DNA of 64,000 bases from the NCBI RefSeq assembly GCF_900105755.1, contig NZ_FNTQ01000001.1, positions 4,712,001 to 4,776,000 on the forward strand, read 5' to 3'. Source of the stretch: Streptomyces sp. Ag109_O5-10. GTDB taxonomy: Bacteria; Actinomycetota; Actinomycetes; Streptomycetales; Streptomycetaceae. The position numbers and the translations under genes are program-made. The notes under the pieces were generated by a model. It did no database searches, had not been told where the DNA came from, and saw nothing but the letters and a program-made list of their open reading frames with translations. Numbering within the stretch: position 1 is the stretch's first letter; each line of letters starts with the position of its first letter. Positions 43,177-51,364 of the stretch are shown in pieces.

Positions 43177-43646
43177 GGCGAGCCGATAGTAGGGCTCATG
43201 CGGTGGGGTAGTGCGGACGCATATGCACGCGTTGACAGGCACGTTTCTGCAAGGTCAATTTAGGTCAACTGCCTTAGAAAGAAAGTCAGTTGAACGATCC
43301 AATGGTAAGACGTGACTTGTCGGCACGGATGGGCCTGCCAAGTGCCCGATGTTTCGAAGAGGTCTCAACTCACCTGCACGGGTGATGCGCGCTACGGCGC
43401 GAGCCACCGGCGCGTAGATATATGTAGGGCGCGCCCCCGACAAATGCGCCTTCGTGCGGTGATGCCCGTGATGCCGGTGGTACGGATGAGGCTCGGCGTT
43501 CCGGCTCCTCGCCCGCCCGCCGCCGTGCCGGTCCGGTTCTTCGCGCTCTCTTCCCCTGTACGCGGCGGCGCCGAATCCTCATAAGGTGAGCAGTATTGGA
43601 TGCCGGAGGCGTGGACGGTCCGCCGGTGGTCGCGAGGAGGACTGCG
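43177..43646. promoter_or_regulatory. 470-nt divergent gap with candidate LacI operators
   Basis: No gene was seen here. GGTCAA occurs twice at 43253 and 43263. TCAACTG (43265-43271) and CAGTTGA (43287-43293) form a 7-bp inverted repeat spaced by 15 nt in an AT-rich stretch, a plausible operator for the LacI-type gene. A second AT-rich patch TAGATATATGTAG lies at ~43414-43426. GAGGAGG at 43634-43640 is the hisC ribosome-binding site. Confidence 0.35.
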
Positions 43647-44726
43647 GTGAGCGAGACGAGCCCCAAGCTGCGCGCCGAGCTGGAGGGTATCCCCACCTAC
43701 AAGCCGGGCAAGCCGGCGGCGGCCGGCGGCCCGGTCGCGTACAAGCTCTCCTCCAACGAGAACCCGTATCCGCCGCTGCCCGGAGTGATGGAGTCCGTCA
43801 CCGCGGCCGCCGCCTCCTTCAACCGCTACCCCGACCTCGCGTGCACCGGGCTGGTGAACGAGCTCTCGGACCGTTTCGGCGTGCCGCTCGGGCACCTGGC
43901 CACCGGCACCGGTTCGGTCGGTGTCGCCCAGCAGCTGGTCCAGGCCACCAGCGGACCCGGCGACGAGGTGATCTACGCGTGGCGGTCCTTCGAGGCTTAT
44001 CCGATCATCACGCAGATCAGCGGTGCCCAGTCGGTCCAGGTGCCGCTCACGCCCGGCGATGTACACGACCTGGACGCGATGGCGGCCGCCGTCACCGACC
44101 GCACCCGCCTGATCTTCGTCTGCAACCCCAACAACCCGACCGGTACGGTCGTGAAGCGGGCCGAGCTGGAGCGGTTCCTGGACCGCGTGCCGAACGACGT
44201 GCTGGTGGTCCTGGACGAGGCCTACCGGGAGTTCATCCGCGATCCCGAGGTCCCCGACGGCGTCGCGATCTACCGTGAGCGGCCGAACGTCTGTGTGCTG
44301 CGGACCTTCTCCAAGGCCTACGGCCTCGCCGGGCTGCGCGTCGGCTTCGCGATCGCGCACGAGCCGGTGGCCGCGGCGCTGCGCAAGACGGCGGTTCCCT
44401 TCGGGGTGAGTCAGCTCGCCCAGGAGGCGGCGATCGCCTCGCTGCGGGCCGAGGACGAGCTGCTGGGCCGGGTCGGCTCGCTGGTGTGCGAGCGGCAGCG
44501 GGTGGTCGAGGCGCTGCGCGGCCAGGGCTGGACGGTGCCCGAGACCCAGGCCAACTTCGTGTGGCTGCGGCTGGGGGAGCGTACGACCGCCTTCGCGCAG
44601 CTCTGCGAGGAGCACGGTGTGGTCGTGCGGCCGTTCCCCGGCGAGGGCGTGCGGGTGACGGTCGGCGAGACCGAGGCGAACGACATCTTCCTGAAGGTGA
44701 CGGAGGCGTTCCGCAAGGAGCACTAG
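43647..44726 (+). CDS. hisC: Histidinol-phosphate aminotransferase family enzyme
   Basis: A 359-residue fold-type I aminotransferase. The PLP lysine is K223 in RTFSKAYGLAGLRVG. Also present are KLSSNENPYPPLP, CNPNNPTGTVV, VLDEAYREF and the C-terminal RVTVGETEAND with its substrate Arg. It matches HisC/Pat enzymes (histidinol phosphate or aromatic aminotransferase). It is outside a his operon, so it is probably a second copy (hisC2 or Pat-like). The GTG at 43647 has GAGGAGG 6 nt upstream and is preferred to the TTG at 43596. Confidence 0.9.
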   Translation: MSETSPKLRAELEGIPTYKPGKPAAAGGPVAYKLSSNENPYPPLPGVMESVTAAAASFNRYPDLACTGLVNELSDRFGVPLGHLATGTGSVGVAQQLVQATSGPGDEVIYAWRSFEAYPIITQISGAQSVQVPLTPGDVHDLDAMAAAVTDRTRLIFVCNPNNPTGTVVKRAELERFLDRVPNDVLVVLDEAYREFIRDPEVPDGVAIYRERPNVCVLRTFSKAYGLAGLRVGFAIAHEPVAAALRKTAVPFGVSQLAQEAAIASLRAEDELLGRVGSLVCERQRVVEALRGQGWTVPETQANFVWLRLGERTTAFAQLCEEHGVVVRPFPGEGVRVTVGETEANDIFLKVTEAFRKEH

Positions 44727-44734
44727 CGTCCGCG

Positions 44735-44760
44735 GGCCGCGCGGAGGTCACCGCGCGGCC
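44735..44760 (+). terminator. Terminator after hisC
   Basis: Perfect 10-bp arms (GGCCGCGCGG and complement), 6-nt loop, 8 nt after the stop. Confidence 0.7.
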
Positions 44761-44899
44761 GAAGGGTGTCAGGTGTGCGGGGTCGCGCGGCCGGAACGAG
44801 GGCCGAGCGGCCCCGTTCGCATGTTCCGGAGGGGCCGGACGGCCCAAGTGCGACCCCCCTTCGATGTTCGAGAGTGAGTGCGCCATAATGGCTTGTGAA

Positions 44900-44915
44900 T
44901 GTGAATGCATTCACA
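44900..44915. promoter_or_regulatory. Rex operator (ROP) of the cyd operon
   Basis: TGTGAATGCATTCACA, a perfect palindrome matching the known Rex consensus TGTGAANNNNTTCACA. It lies 84 nt before the cydA GTG. An extra half-site TTGTGAAT at 44893-44900 makes a second, wider repeat (GCTTGTGAAT/ATTCACAAGC, 44891-44918). Rex in S. coelicolor senses NADH/NAD+ and represses cydABCD. Confidence 0.9.
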
Positions 44916-44922
44916 AGCGTGT

Positions 44923-44955
44923 CCCGTTTGCTCCGTGATGTACGTGACAAACGGG
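44923..44955 (+). promoter_or_regulatory. Inverted repeat in the cydA leader
   Basis: CCCGTTTG (44923-44930) and CAAACGGG (44948-44955), perfect 8-bp arms with a 17-nt loop, between the Rex site and the cydA ribosome-binding site. It may be a second operator or an RNA hairpin. Confidence 0.3.
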
Positions 44956-44998
44956 GGCACATGCCGCTGTACCACGGCGACGTAAGGAGACTGACGAC

Positions 44999-46507
44999 GT
45001 GGACCTGGCTCTGGCGCCGGAGACACTGGCGCGCTGGCAGTTCGGCATCACCACCGTCTACCACTTCCTGTTCGTCCCGCTGACGATCTCACTGGCCGCG
45101 CTCACGGCCGGCCTGCAGACCGCCTGGGTGCGCACGGAGAAGGAGAAGTACCTCAGGGCGACCAAGTTCTGGGGGAAGCTCTTCCTGATCAACATCGCGA
45201 TGGGTGTGGTCACCGGCATCGTGCAGGAATTCCAGTTCGGCATGAACTGGTCCGACTACTCGCGCTTCGTCGGCGACATCTTCGGCGCCCCGCTCGCCTT
45301 CGAGGCACTGATCGCCTTCTTCTTCGAGTCCACCTTCATCGGGCTGTGGATCTTCGGCTGGGACAAGCTGCCCAAGAAGATCCACCTGGCCTGCATATGG
45401 ATGGTCTCCATCGGCACGATCCTGTCCGCGTACTTCATCCTCGCGGCCAACTCGTGGATGCAGCACCCCGTCGGCTACAAGATCGACAAGGCGAAGGGGC
45501 GGGCCGAACTCACCGACTTCTGGGCCGTCCTCACCCAGAACACCGCGCTGGCCCAGGCCTTCCACACGCTGTCCGCGTCCTTCCTGACCGGTGGCGCGTT
45601 CATGGTCGGCATCGCCGCCTTCCACCTGTTCCGCAAGAAGCACATCAGCGTGATGAAGACCTCGCTGCGGCTCGGCCTGGTCACCGTCGTCATCGCCGGC
45701 ATGCTCACCGCGATCAGCGGCGACACCCTCGGCAAGGTCATGTTCAAACAGCAGCCGATGAAGATGGCCGCCGCCGAGGCCCTGTGGGACGGCCAGAAGC
45801 CGGCGCCCTTCTCGATCTTCGCCTACGGAGACGTCAGCAAGGGCCACAACACCGTCGAGTTCTCCGTCCCCGGCCTGCTGTCCTTCCTGGCCGACGACAG
45901 CTTCAACTCGTACGTCCCCGGCATCAACGACACCAACAAGGCCGAGCAGCAGAAGTACGGCGCCGGCGACTACCGGCCCATCATCCCCGTCACCTTCTGG
46001 GCGTTCCGCTGGATGATCGGCTTCGGCATGGCGTCCTTCGCCATCGGCCTCGCCGGACTCTGGCTGACCCGCAAGAAGTTCATGCTGCCGCAGCACCTGC
46101 GGGTCGGTGAGGACGAGGTGCCGAACCTGGTCCTCTTCAGGAGCAAGGCGCTCAGTCCTCAGCTCGGCAGGCTGTACTGGCTGGTGGCGATATGGACGCT
46201 GGGCTTCCCGCTGATAGCCAACTCCTGGGGCTGGATCTTCACCGAGATGGGCCGCCAGCCCTGGGTCGTCTACGGCGTTCTGCAGACCCGCGACGCGGTC
46301 TCCCCCGGTGTCTCCCAGACCGAGATCCTCATCTCGCTGGTCACCTTCACCGCGCTCTACGCCGTCCTCGCCGTCGTCGAGGTCAAGCTGCTCGTGAAGT
46401 ACATCAAGGCCGGCCCGCCCGAGCTCACCGAGGATGATCTCAACCCGCCCGCGAAGATCGGCGGCGAGGCCCGTGACGCCGACAAGCCGATGGCCTTCTC
46501 GTACTAG
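44999..46507 (+). CDS. cydA: Cytochrome bd oxidase subunit I
   Basis: A 502-residue quinol oxidase subunit with nine or so helices, carrying haem b558, b595 and d. Typical sequence: RWQFGITTVYHFLFVPLTI with the N-terminal His, FEALIAFFFESTFIGLWIFGW, and the GRQPWVVYGVLQTRDAVSPGV signature (GRQPW). It is the first gene of the cydA-cydB-cydCD operon. GTG 44999 has AAGGAG about 10 nt upstream. A Rex operator upstream ties it to low-oxygen growth. Confidence 0.97.
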   Translation: MDLALAPETLARWQFGITTVYHFLFVPLTISLAALTAGLQTAWVRTEKEKYLRATKFWGKLFLINIAMGVVTGIVQEFQFGMNWSDYSRFVGDIFGAPLAFEALIAFFFESTFIGLWIFGWDKLPKKIHLACIWMVSIGTILSAYFILAANSWMQHPVGYKIDKAKGRAELTDFWAVLTQNTALAQAFHTLSASFLTGGAFMVGIAAFHLFRKKHISVMKTSLRLGLVTVVIAGMLTAISGDTLGKVMFKQQPMKMAAAEALWDGQKPAPFSIFAYGDVSKGHNTVEFSVPGLLSFLADDSFNSYVPGINDTNKAEQQKYGAGDYRPIIPVTFWAFRWMIGFGMASFAIGLAGLWLTRKKFMLPQHLRVGEDEVPNLVLFRSKALSPQLGRLYWLVAIWTLGFPLIANSWGWIFTEMGRQPWVVYGVLQTRDAVSPGVSQTEILISLVTFTALYAVLAVVEVKLLVKYIKAGPPELTEDDLNPPAKIGGEARDADKPMAFSY

Positions 46508-46525
46508 GCCGAGGGAGACGCAGTC

Positions 46526-47533
46526 ATGGAACTTCACGACGTCTGGTTCGTCCTGATCGCCGTCCTGTGGACCGGCTACTTCTTCCTGGAGGGATTCGAC
46601 TTCGGGGTCGGCATCCTCACCAAGGTGCTCGCCCGCGACCGCCTGGAGAAGCGGGTGCTGATCAACACGATCGGCCCGGTCTGGGACGGCAATGAGGTGT
46701 GGCTGCTCACCGCGGGCGGCGCGACCTTCGCCGCCTTCCCCGAGTGGTACGCCACGCTCTTCTCCGGCTTCTACCTGCCCCTGCTGGTCATCCTGGTCTG
46801 CCTGATCGTCCGGGGCGTCGCCTTCGAGTACCGGGCCAAGCGGCCCGAGGAGAAATGGCAGCGCAACTGGGAGACCGCGATCTTCTGGACCTCGCTGATC
46901 CCGGCGTTCCTGTGGGGCGTGGCCTTCGGGAACATCGCGCACGGCGTCAAGATCGACCGGAACTTCGAGTACGTCGGCACCGTCTCGGACCTGTTCCACC
47001 CGTACGCTCTGCTCGGCGGACTGGTGACGCTGACCCTGTTCACCTTCCACGGCTCGGTGTTCACCGCGCTCAAGACGGTCGGTGACATCCGGGTACGGGC
47101 GCGGAAGCTGGCCACCAAGGTCGGTGTCCTCACCGCGGCGCTGGCGCTGGCCTTCCTGGTGTGGACCCAGGCCGCCAGTGGCGACGGCAAGAGCCTGGTG
47201 GCACTGATCGTGGCGGTCGCCGCACTTGTGGCCGCCCTCGGAGCCAATCTGCGGGGCCGCGAGGGATGGGCGTTCGCCCTGTCCGGCGTGACCATCGTGG
47301 CCGCCGTGGCGATGCTCTTCCTGTCGCTCTTCCCGAATGTCATGCCGTCGTCGCTCAACGGGGACTGGAGTCTCACGGTCACCAATGCCTCGTCGAGTCC
47401 GTACACCCTGAAGATCATGACGTGGCTCGCGGCGATCGCCACGCCGCTCGTCCTGCTCTACCAGGGGTGGACCTACTGGGTGTTCCGCAAGCGGATCGGT
47501 ACGCAACACATCGCGACCGAAGCCGCGCACTGA
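46526..47533 (+). CDS. cydB: Cytochrome bd oxidase subunit II
   Basis: A 335-residue subunit II with about eight helices. Characteristic sequence: VLWTGYFFLEGFDFGVGIL near the start, GPVWDGNEVWLLTAGGATFAAFPEWYATLFSGFYLPL and WGVAFGNIAHGV. It starts 18 nt after cydA with a GGGAG ribosome-binding site. It is followed by a parS-bearing palindrome before cydCD. Confidence 0.97.
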   Translation: MELHDVWFVLIAVLWTGYFFLEGFDFGVGILTKVLARDRLEKRVLINTIGPVWDGNEVWLLTAGGATFAAFPEWYATLFSGFYLPLLVILVCLIVRGVAFEYRAKRPEEKWQRNWETAIFWTSLIPAFLWGVAFGNIAHGVKIDRNFEYVGTVSDLFHPYALLGGLVTLTLFTFHGSVFTALKTVGDIRVRARKLATKVGVLTAALALAFLVWTQAASGDGKSLVALIVAVAALVAALGANLRGREGWAFALSGVTIVAAVAMLFLSLFPNVMPSSLNGDWSLTVTNASSSPYTLKIMTWLAAIATPLVLLYQGWTYWVFRKRIGTQHIATEAAH

Positions 47534-47539
47534 GTCCGA

Positions 47540-47571
47540 GGAGTGGGTGTTTCACGTGAAACACCCACTCC
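47540..47571 (+). terminator. 32-bp perfect palindrome inside the cyd operon (parS-centred)
   Basis: 8-bp flanks GGAGTGGG/CCCACTCC around a parS core, 6 nt after the cydB stop. As RNA it would form a strong hairpin between cydB and cydCD, so it may lower expression of cydCD. Confidence 0.6.
47548..47563. other. parS site (ParB binding)
   Basis: TGTTTCACGTGAAACA, exact consensus, between cydB and cydCD. Confidence 0.93.
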
Positions 47572-47583
47572 GGGCCGAAGGGC

Positions 47584-50500
47584 ATGTTTCACGTGAAACC
47601 AATCGATCCCCGTCTGCTGCGTTACGCCCGTGCCACCCGCCTCTTCCTGGTGGCCGTGGTCGGCCTTGGCGCCGTCGGTGCCGGGCTGGTCATCGCCCAG
47701 GCCATGCTCATCGCCGACGTGGTGGTCGGCGCCTTCCGGCACGGTCACTCCGTCTCCGAACTCCGCACCCCACTCGTGCTGTTGGCGGTCGTGGCCGTCG
47801 GCCGGGCACTGGTCTCCTGGCTCACCGAACTCGCCGCGCACCGAGCGAGCGCGGCGGTCAAGTCCGAGCTACGCGGCCGGCTCCTCGACCGTGCGGTGGC
47901 ACTCGGCCCCGGCTGGCTGAGCGGTCAGCGGACCGGGTCTCTGGTCACTCTCGCCACGCGTGGGGTCGACGCCCTCGACGACTACTTCTCGCGCTACCTG
48001 CCGCAACTGGGACTGGCGGTGGTCGTGCCGGTCGCGGTGCTGGCGCGGGTCGTCACCGAGGACTGGGTCTCCGCGGCGATCATCGTGGGAACCCTGCCGC
48101 TGATCCCGCTCTTCATGGTCCTGATCGGCTGGGCAACCCAATCCCGGACGGAACGTCAGTGGCGGCTGCTGTCGCGGCTCTCCGGCCACTTCCTGGACGT
48201 GGTGGCCGGGCTGCCCACGCTGAAGGTGTTCGGCCGGGCCAAGGCGCAGGCCGAGTCCATCCGCCGGATCACCGGTGAGTACCGGCAGGCGACCATGCGG
48301 ACGCTGCGGATCGCGTTCCTCTCCTCGTTCGCGCTGGAGCTGCTCGCCACGCTGTCGGTGGCGCTGGTCGCCGTGACGATCGGCATGCGGCTCGTCCACG
48401 GTGACATGGATCTGTACATCGGGCTGGTCATCCTGGTGCTGGCGCCCGAGGCGTATCTGCCGTTGCGGCAGGTGGGAGCTCAGTTCCACGCGGCGGCGGA
48501 GGGGCTGGCGGCCGCGGAGGAGATCTTCGCGGTGCTGGAGACGCCGGTGCCGGCGTCGGGGGCGGGTGCGGTGCCTTCCGCCACGACCCTCGCCTTCGAG
48601 GACGTGACGGTCCGCTATCCGGCGCGCTCGGCGGACGCCGTGACCGATGTGTCGTTCACGGTCGAACCCGGGGAGACCGTCGCGCTGGTCGGTCCGAGCG
48701 GGGTGGGCAAGTCGACCCTGCTCAACGTCCTGCTGGGGTTCGTGCGGCCGACGCGGGGGCTGGTGCGGATCGGAGACGCCGATCTCGCCGACGTCGACCT
48801 GGCGGAGTGGCGGTCGCGGATCGCCTGGGTGCCGCAGCGGCCGCATGTGTACGCCGGGACGATCGCCGCGAACGTACGGCTCGCGCGTCCCGACGCGGAC
48901 GACGACGCCGTCCGGGGGGCGCTGCGGGACGCCGGGGCGCTGGAGTTCGTGGACGCGCTGCCGGAGGGGACGCAGACGGTTCTCGGTGAGGACGGGGCAG
49001 GTCTGTCCGCGGGGCAGCGGCAGCGGCTGGCGCTGGCGCGGGCGTTTCTGGCCGATCGGCCCGTGCTGTTGCTGGATGAGCCGACGGCTGCGCTGGACGG
49101 GGCGACCGAGGGGGAGGTGGTGGCGGCGGTACGGAGGCTGTCCGAGGGGCGCACCGTGTTGCTGGTGGTGCATCGGCCGGCGCTGCTGTCGGTGGCGGAC
49201 CGGGTGGTGCGGCTCTCCGGCGGCGAGGCTCCCAGGGGGCTCCGCCCCCTGGACCCCCAGGACCTTTGCCCACCCACCACCCGCCTCGGTCAGTTGGAAG
49301 GTGAGGTCGCGGATGGGCTCGATCAGGCGATAGGTGAGGTCGCGGATGGGCTCGGCCAGCCGATAGGCGAAGGCGCGGCACGGCTCGGTGGGCCGGCAAG
49401 CGAGGGCGTGGGGCGGCTCGGGGTGGTGGAAGGGGCGGTTGCGGGGCGGCTCGGTCAGGTGGAAGGGGACGTTGCGGGGCGGCTTGGGGAGTCGGTCGGT
49501 GAGGGCGGTGATCGGCTCGGGGGGTTGGAGGGTGTGCGGTCGGAGGAGTTCGCGCGGGTTGTAGGCGGCACCGTGGACTCGGTGGCTGTGGGGCGCCGGG
49601 GTGTTCTCGGGCGGGTGCGTGCCGCCTCTGGGGCCCGGCGGGGGCGGTTGTTGCTCGCGCTGTTGCTCGGGGCGCTGGCGCTCGGCAGTGCCGTCGGGCT
49701 GATGGCGACCTCCGGGTGGCTGATCTCGCGGGCCTCGCAGCAGCCGCCGGTGCTGTACCTGATGGTCGCCGTGACGGCCACGCGGGCCTTCGGGATCGGG
49801 CGGGCCGTGTTCCGGTACGGCGAGCGGCTGGTGTCGCACGACGCCGTGCTGCGGATGCTGGCCGACACGCGGGTCGCCGTGTACCGGCGGCTGGAGCGGC
49901 TCGCGCCTGCCGGGCTGCGGACGACCAGGCGGGGGGATCTGCTCAGCAGGCTGGTCGCCGATGTGGACACCCTGCAGGACTACTGGCTGCGGTGGCTGCT
50001 TCCGGTCGGGGCCGCGGTGGCGGTTTCGGCCGGGGCCGTGGGTTTCACGGCCTGGCTCCTGCCCGAGGCCGGGGCCGCGCTCGCGGTGGGGCTGCTGGCG
50101 GCCGGTGCCGGTGTTCCGGTGGTGACCTCGGCCGTGGCCCGGCGTGCGGAGCACCGCTTGGCACCGGCCCGCGGGCTGCTCGCCACCCGGGTGACCGATC
50201 TGCTCACCGGCACCGCCGAACTGACCGTTGCCGGCGCGCTGCCGGCCCGCACCGACGAGGCCCGGCGGGCCGACGGCACGCTCACCCGGATCGCCTCGCG
50301 CGGGGCCACGGCCACCGCGCTCGGCGACGGGCTGACCGCGCTGCTGACCGGTCTGACCGTCGCGGCCGCCGCGCTGCTGGGTGCCCGGGCGGTCGCCGAC
50401 GGCCGCCTGAGCGGCGTGGCGATGGCGGTCGTCGTACTCACTCCGCTGGCCGCCTTCGAGGCCGTACTCGGGCTGCCCGCGGCCGTGCGGCACCGCCAGC

Positions 50501-51345
50501 GGGTGCGCAGGAGCGCCGAGCGCATCTACGAGGTGCTGGACGCTCCCGAGCCCGTGCGGGAGCCGGAGCGGCCGCGTCAGGCGCCCGCCGCGCCCTTCCC
50601 CGTCGTGCTGAAGGGCCTGACGGCGCGGTACCCGGGGCAGTCACGGGACGCCCTCAGGGGGGTCGACCTCACCCTGCACGAGGGGCGCCGGGTCGCCGTG
50701 GTCGGTGCATCCGGCGCCGGCAAGTCGACCCTCGCCCAGGTCCTGCTGCGGTTCCTCGACCCGGACGCGGGCTCCTACACGCTGGCCGGCGTGGACGCGT
50801 ACGGCATGGACAGCGACGACGTACGGCGGCTCGTCGGGCTGTGCGCCCAGGACGCGCACCTCTTCGACAGCTCCGTGCGCGAGAACCTGCTGCTCGCCCG
50901 GAAGGACGCCACCGAGGAGGACCTGCGGGAGGCGCTGGGCCGGGCCCGGCTGCTCGACTGGGTGGACGGGCTGCCCGACGGACTCGACACCCTGGTCGGC
51001 GAGCACGGGGCACGGCTGTCCGGCGGGCAGCGGCAGCGGCTGGCCCTCGCCCGGGCGCTGCTCGCCGACTTCCCGGTGCTCGTGCTGGACGAGCCGGCCG
51101 AGCATCTCGACCTGCCCACGGCGGACGCCCTCACCGCGGACCTGCTGGCCGCCACCGAGGGCCGTACGACACTGCTCGTCACGCACCGGCTGGCGGGCCT
51201 GGAAGCCGTGGACGAGGTGGTCGTCGTCGACGCGGGCCGGGTGGTGCAGCGCGGGAGGTATGCGGAACTGGCCGCCGTGGCCGGACCGCTGCGCGACATG
51301 GCGGAGCGGGAGGCGGCGGCGGACTCTCTGGTGGGAGCGGGATAG
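47584..51345 (+). CDS. cydCD: Fused CydD-CydC ABC exporter
   Basis: A 1253-residue fusion of the two half-transporters that export cysteine/glutathione-type thiols and are needed to assemble cytochrome bd. The CydD half has Walker A GPSGVGKST (K376) and LSAGQRQRLALARAFL. The CydC half has GASGAGKST (K1047) and LSGGQRQRLALARALL. They are joined by a ~110-residue linker (~549-665) of 11-residue repeats such as GEVADGLDQAI. The start is ambiguous: ATG 47584 lies inside a parS site with GAAGG only 2 nt upstream, while the in-frame GTG 47593, also in parS, has better spacing (11 nt). The fused layout is normal for actinomycetes. Confidence 0.95.
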   Translation: MFHVKPIDPRLLRYARATRLFLVAVVGLGAVGAGLVIAQAMLIADVVVGAFRHGHSVSELRTPLVLLAVVAVGRALVSWLTELAAHRASAAVKSELRGRLLDRAVALGPGWLSGQRTGSLVTLATRGVDALDDYFSRYLPQLGLAVVVPVAVLARVVTEDWVSAAIIVGTLPLIPLFMVLIGWATQSRTERQWRLLSRLSGHFLDVVAGLPTLKVFGRAKAQAESIRRITGEYRQATMRTLRIAFLSSFALELLATLSVALVAVTIGMRLVHGDMDLYIGLVILVLAPEAYLPLRQVGAQFHAAAEGLAAAEEIFAVLETPVPASGAGAVPSATTLAFEDVTVRYPARSADAVTDVSFTVEPGETVALVGPSGVGKSTLLNVLLGFVRPTRGLVRIGDADLADVDLAEWRSRIAWVPQRPHVYAGTIAANVRLARPDADDDAVRGALRDAGALEFVDALPEGTQTVLGEDGAGLSAGQRQRLALARAFLADRPVLLLDEPTAALDGATEGEVVAAVRRLSEGRTVLLVVHRPALLSVADRVVRLSGGEAPRGLRPLDPQDLCPPTTRLGQLEGEVADGLDQAIGEVADGLGQPIGEGAARLGGPASEGVGRLGVVEGAVAGRLGQVEGDVAGRLGESVGEGGDRLGGLEGVRSEEFARVVGGTVDSVAVGRRGVLGRVRAASGARRGRLLLALLLGALALGSAVGLMATSGWLISRASQQPPVLYLMVAVTATRAFGIGRAVFRYGERLVSHDAVLRMLADTRVAVYRRLERLAPAGLRTTRRGDLLSRLVADVDTLQDYWLRWLLPVGAAVAVSAGAVGFTAWLLPEAGAALAVGLLAAGAGVPVVTSAVARRAEHRLAPARGLLATRVTDLLTGTAELTVAGALPARTDEARRADGTLTRIASRGATATALGDGLTALLTGLTVAAAALLGARAVADGRLSGVAMAVVVLTPLAAFEAVLGLPAAVRHRQRVRRSAERIYEVLDAPEPVREPERPRQAPAAPFPVVLKGLTARYPGQSRDALRGVDLTLHEGRRVAVVGASGAGKSTLAQVLLRFLDPDAGSYTLAGVDAYGMDSDDVRRLVGLCAQDAHLFDSSVRENLLLARKDATEEDLREALGRARLLDWVDGLPDGLDTLVGEHGARLSGGQRQRLALARALLADFPVLVLDEPAEHLDLPTADALTADLLAATEGRTTLLVTHRLAGLEAVDEVVVVDAGRVVQRGRYAELAAVAGPLRDMAEREAAADSLVGAG
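47585..47600. other. parS site overlapping the cydCD start
   Basis: TGTTTCACGTGAAACC; exact 14-bp core. It begins in the ATG at 47584, so the first codons spell MFHVKP. It is the last parS seen in the window. Confidence 0.9.
49232..49252. repeat. Dispersed GC palindrome inside the cydCD linker
   Basis: CCAGGGGGC-TCC-GCCCCCTGG: 9-bp arms around 3 nt, then GACCCCC. Such CAGGGGGCTCCGCCCCCTGGACC palindromes occur between genes across Streptomyces chromosomes. Here it is translated, as part of EAPRGLRPLDPQD, at the CydD/linker boundary. Confidence 0.6.
49300..49398 (+). repeat. 33-bp coding tandem repeat in the cydCD linker
   Basis: Three 33-bp units start at 49300, 49333 and 49366. The first two share GGTGAGGTCGCGGATGGGCTC exactly. 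More degenerate 30-33-bp units continue to about 49530. They encode 11-residue repeats of the form GE-V-A-x-G/R-L-G-x-x-I. Confidence 0.85.
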
Positions 51346-51364
51346 CCCGGCGCGGCGGGCGGCC

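Noticed and set aside
43413..43440. AT-rich patch TAGATATATGTAG with flanking GGCGCG as an operator
   Set aside because: The flanking repeats are not symmetric around the AT core, and no gene start lies at a sensible distance.
47869..50493. Long minus-strand open frame opposite cydCD
   Set aside because: Antisense of a clear ABC exporter gene; no domain or ribosome-binding site.
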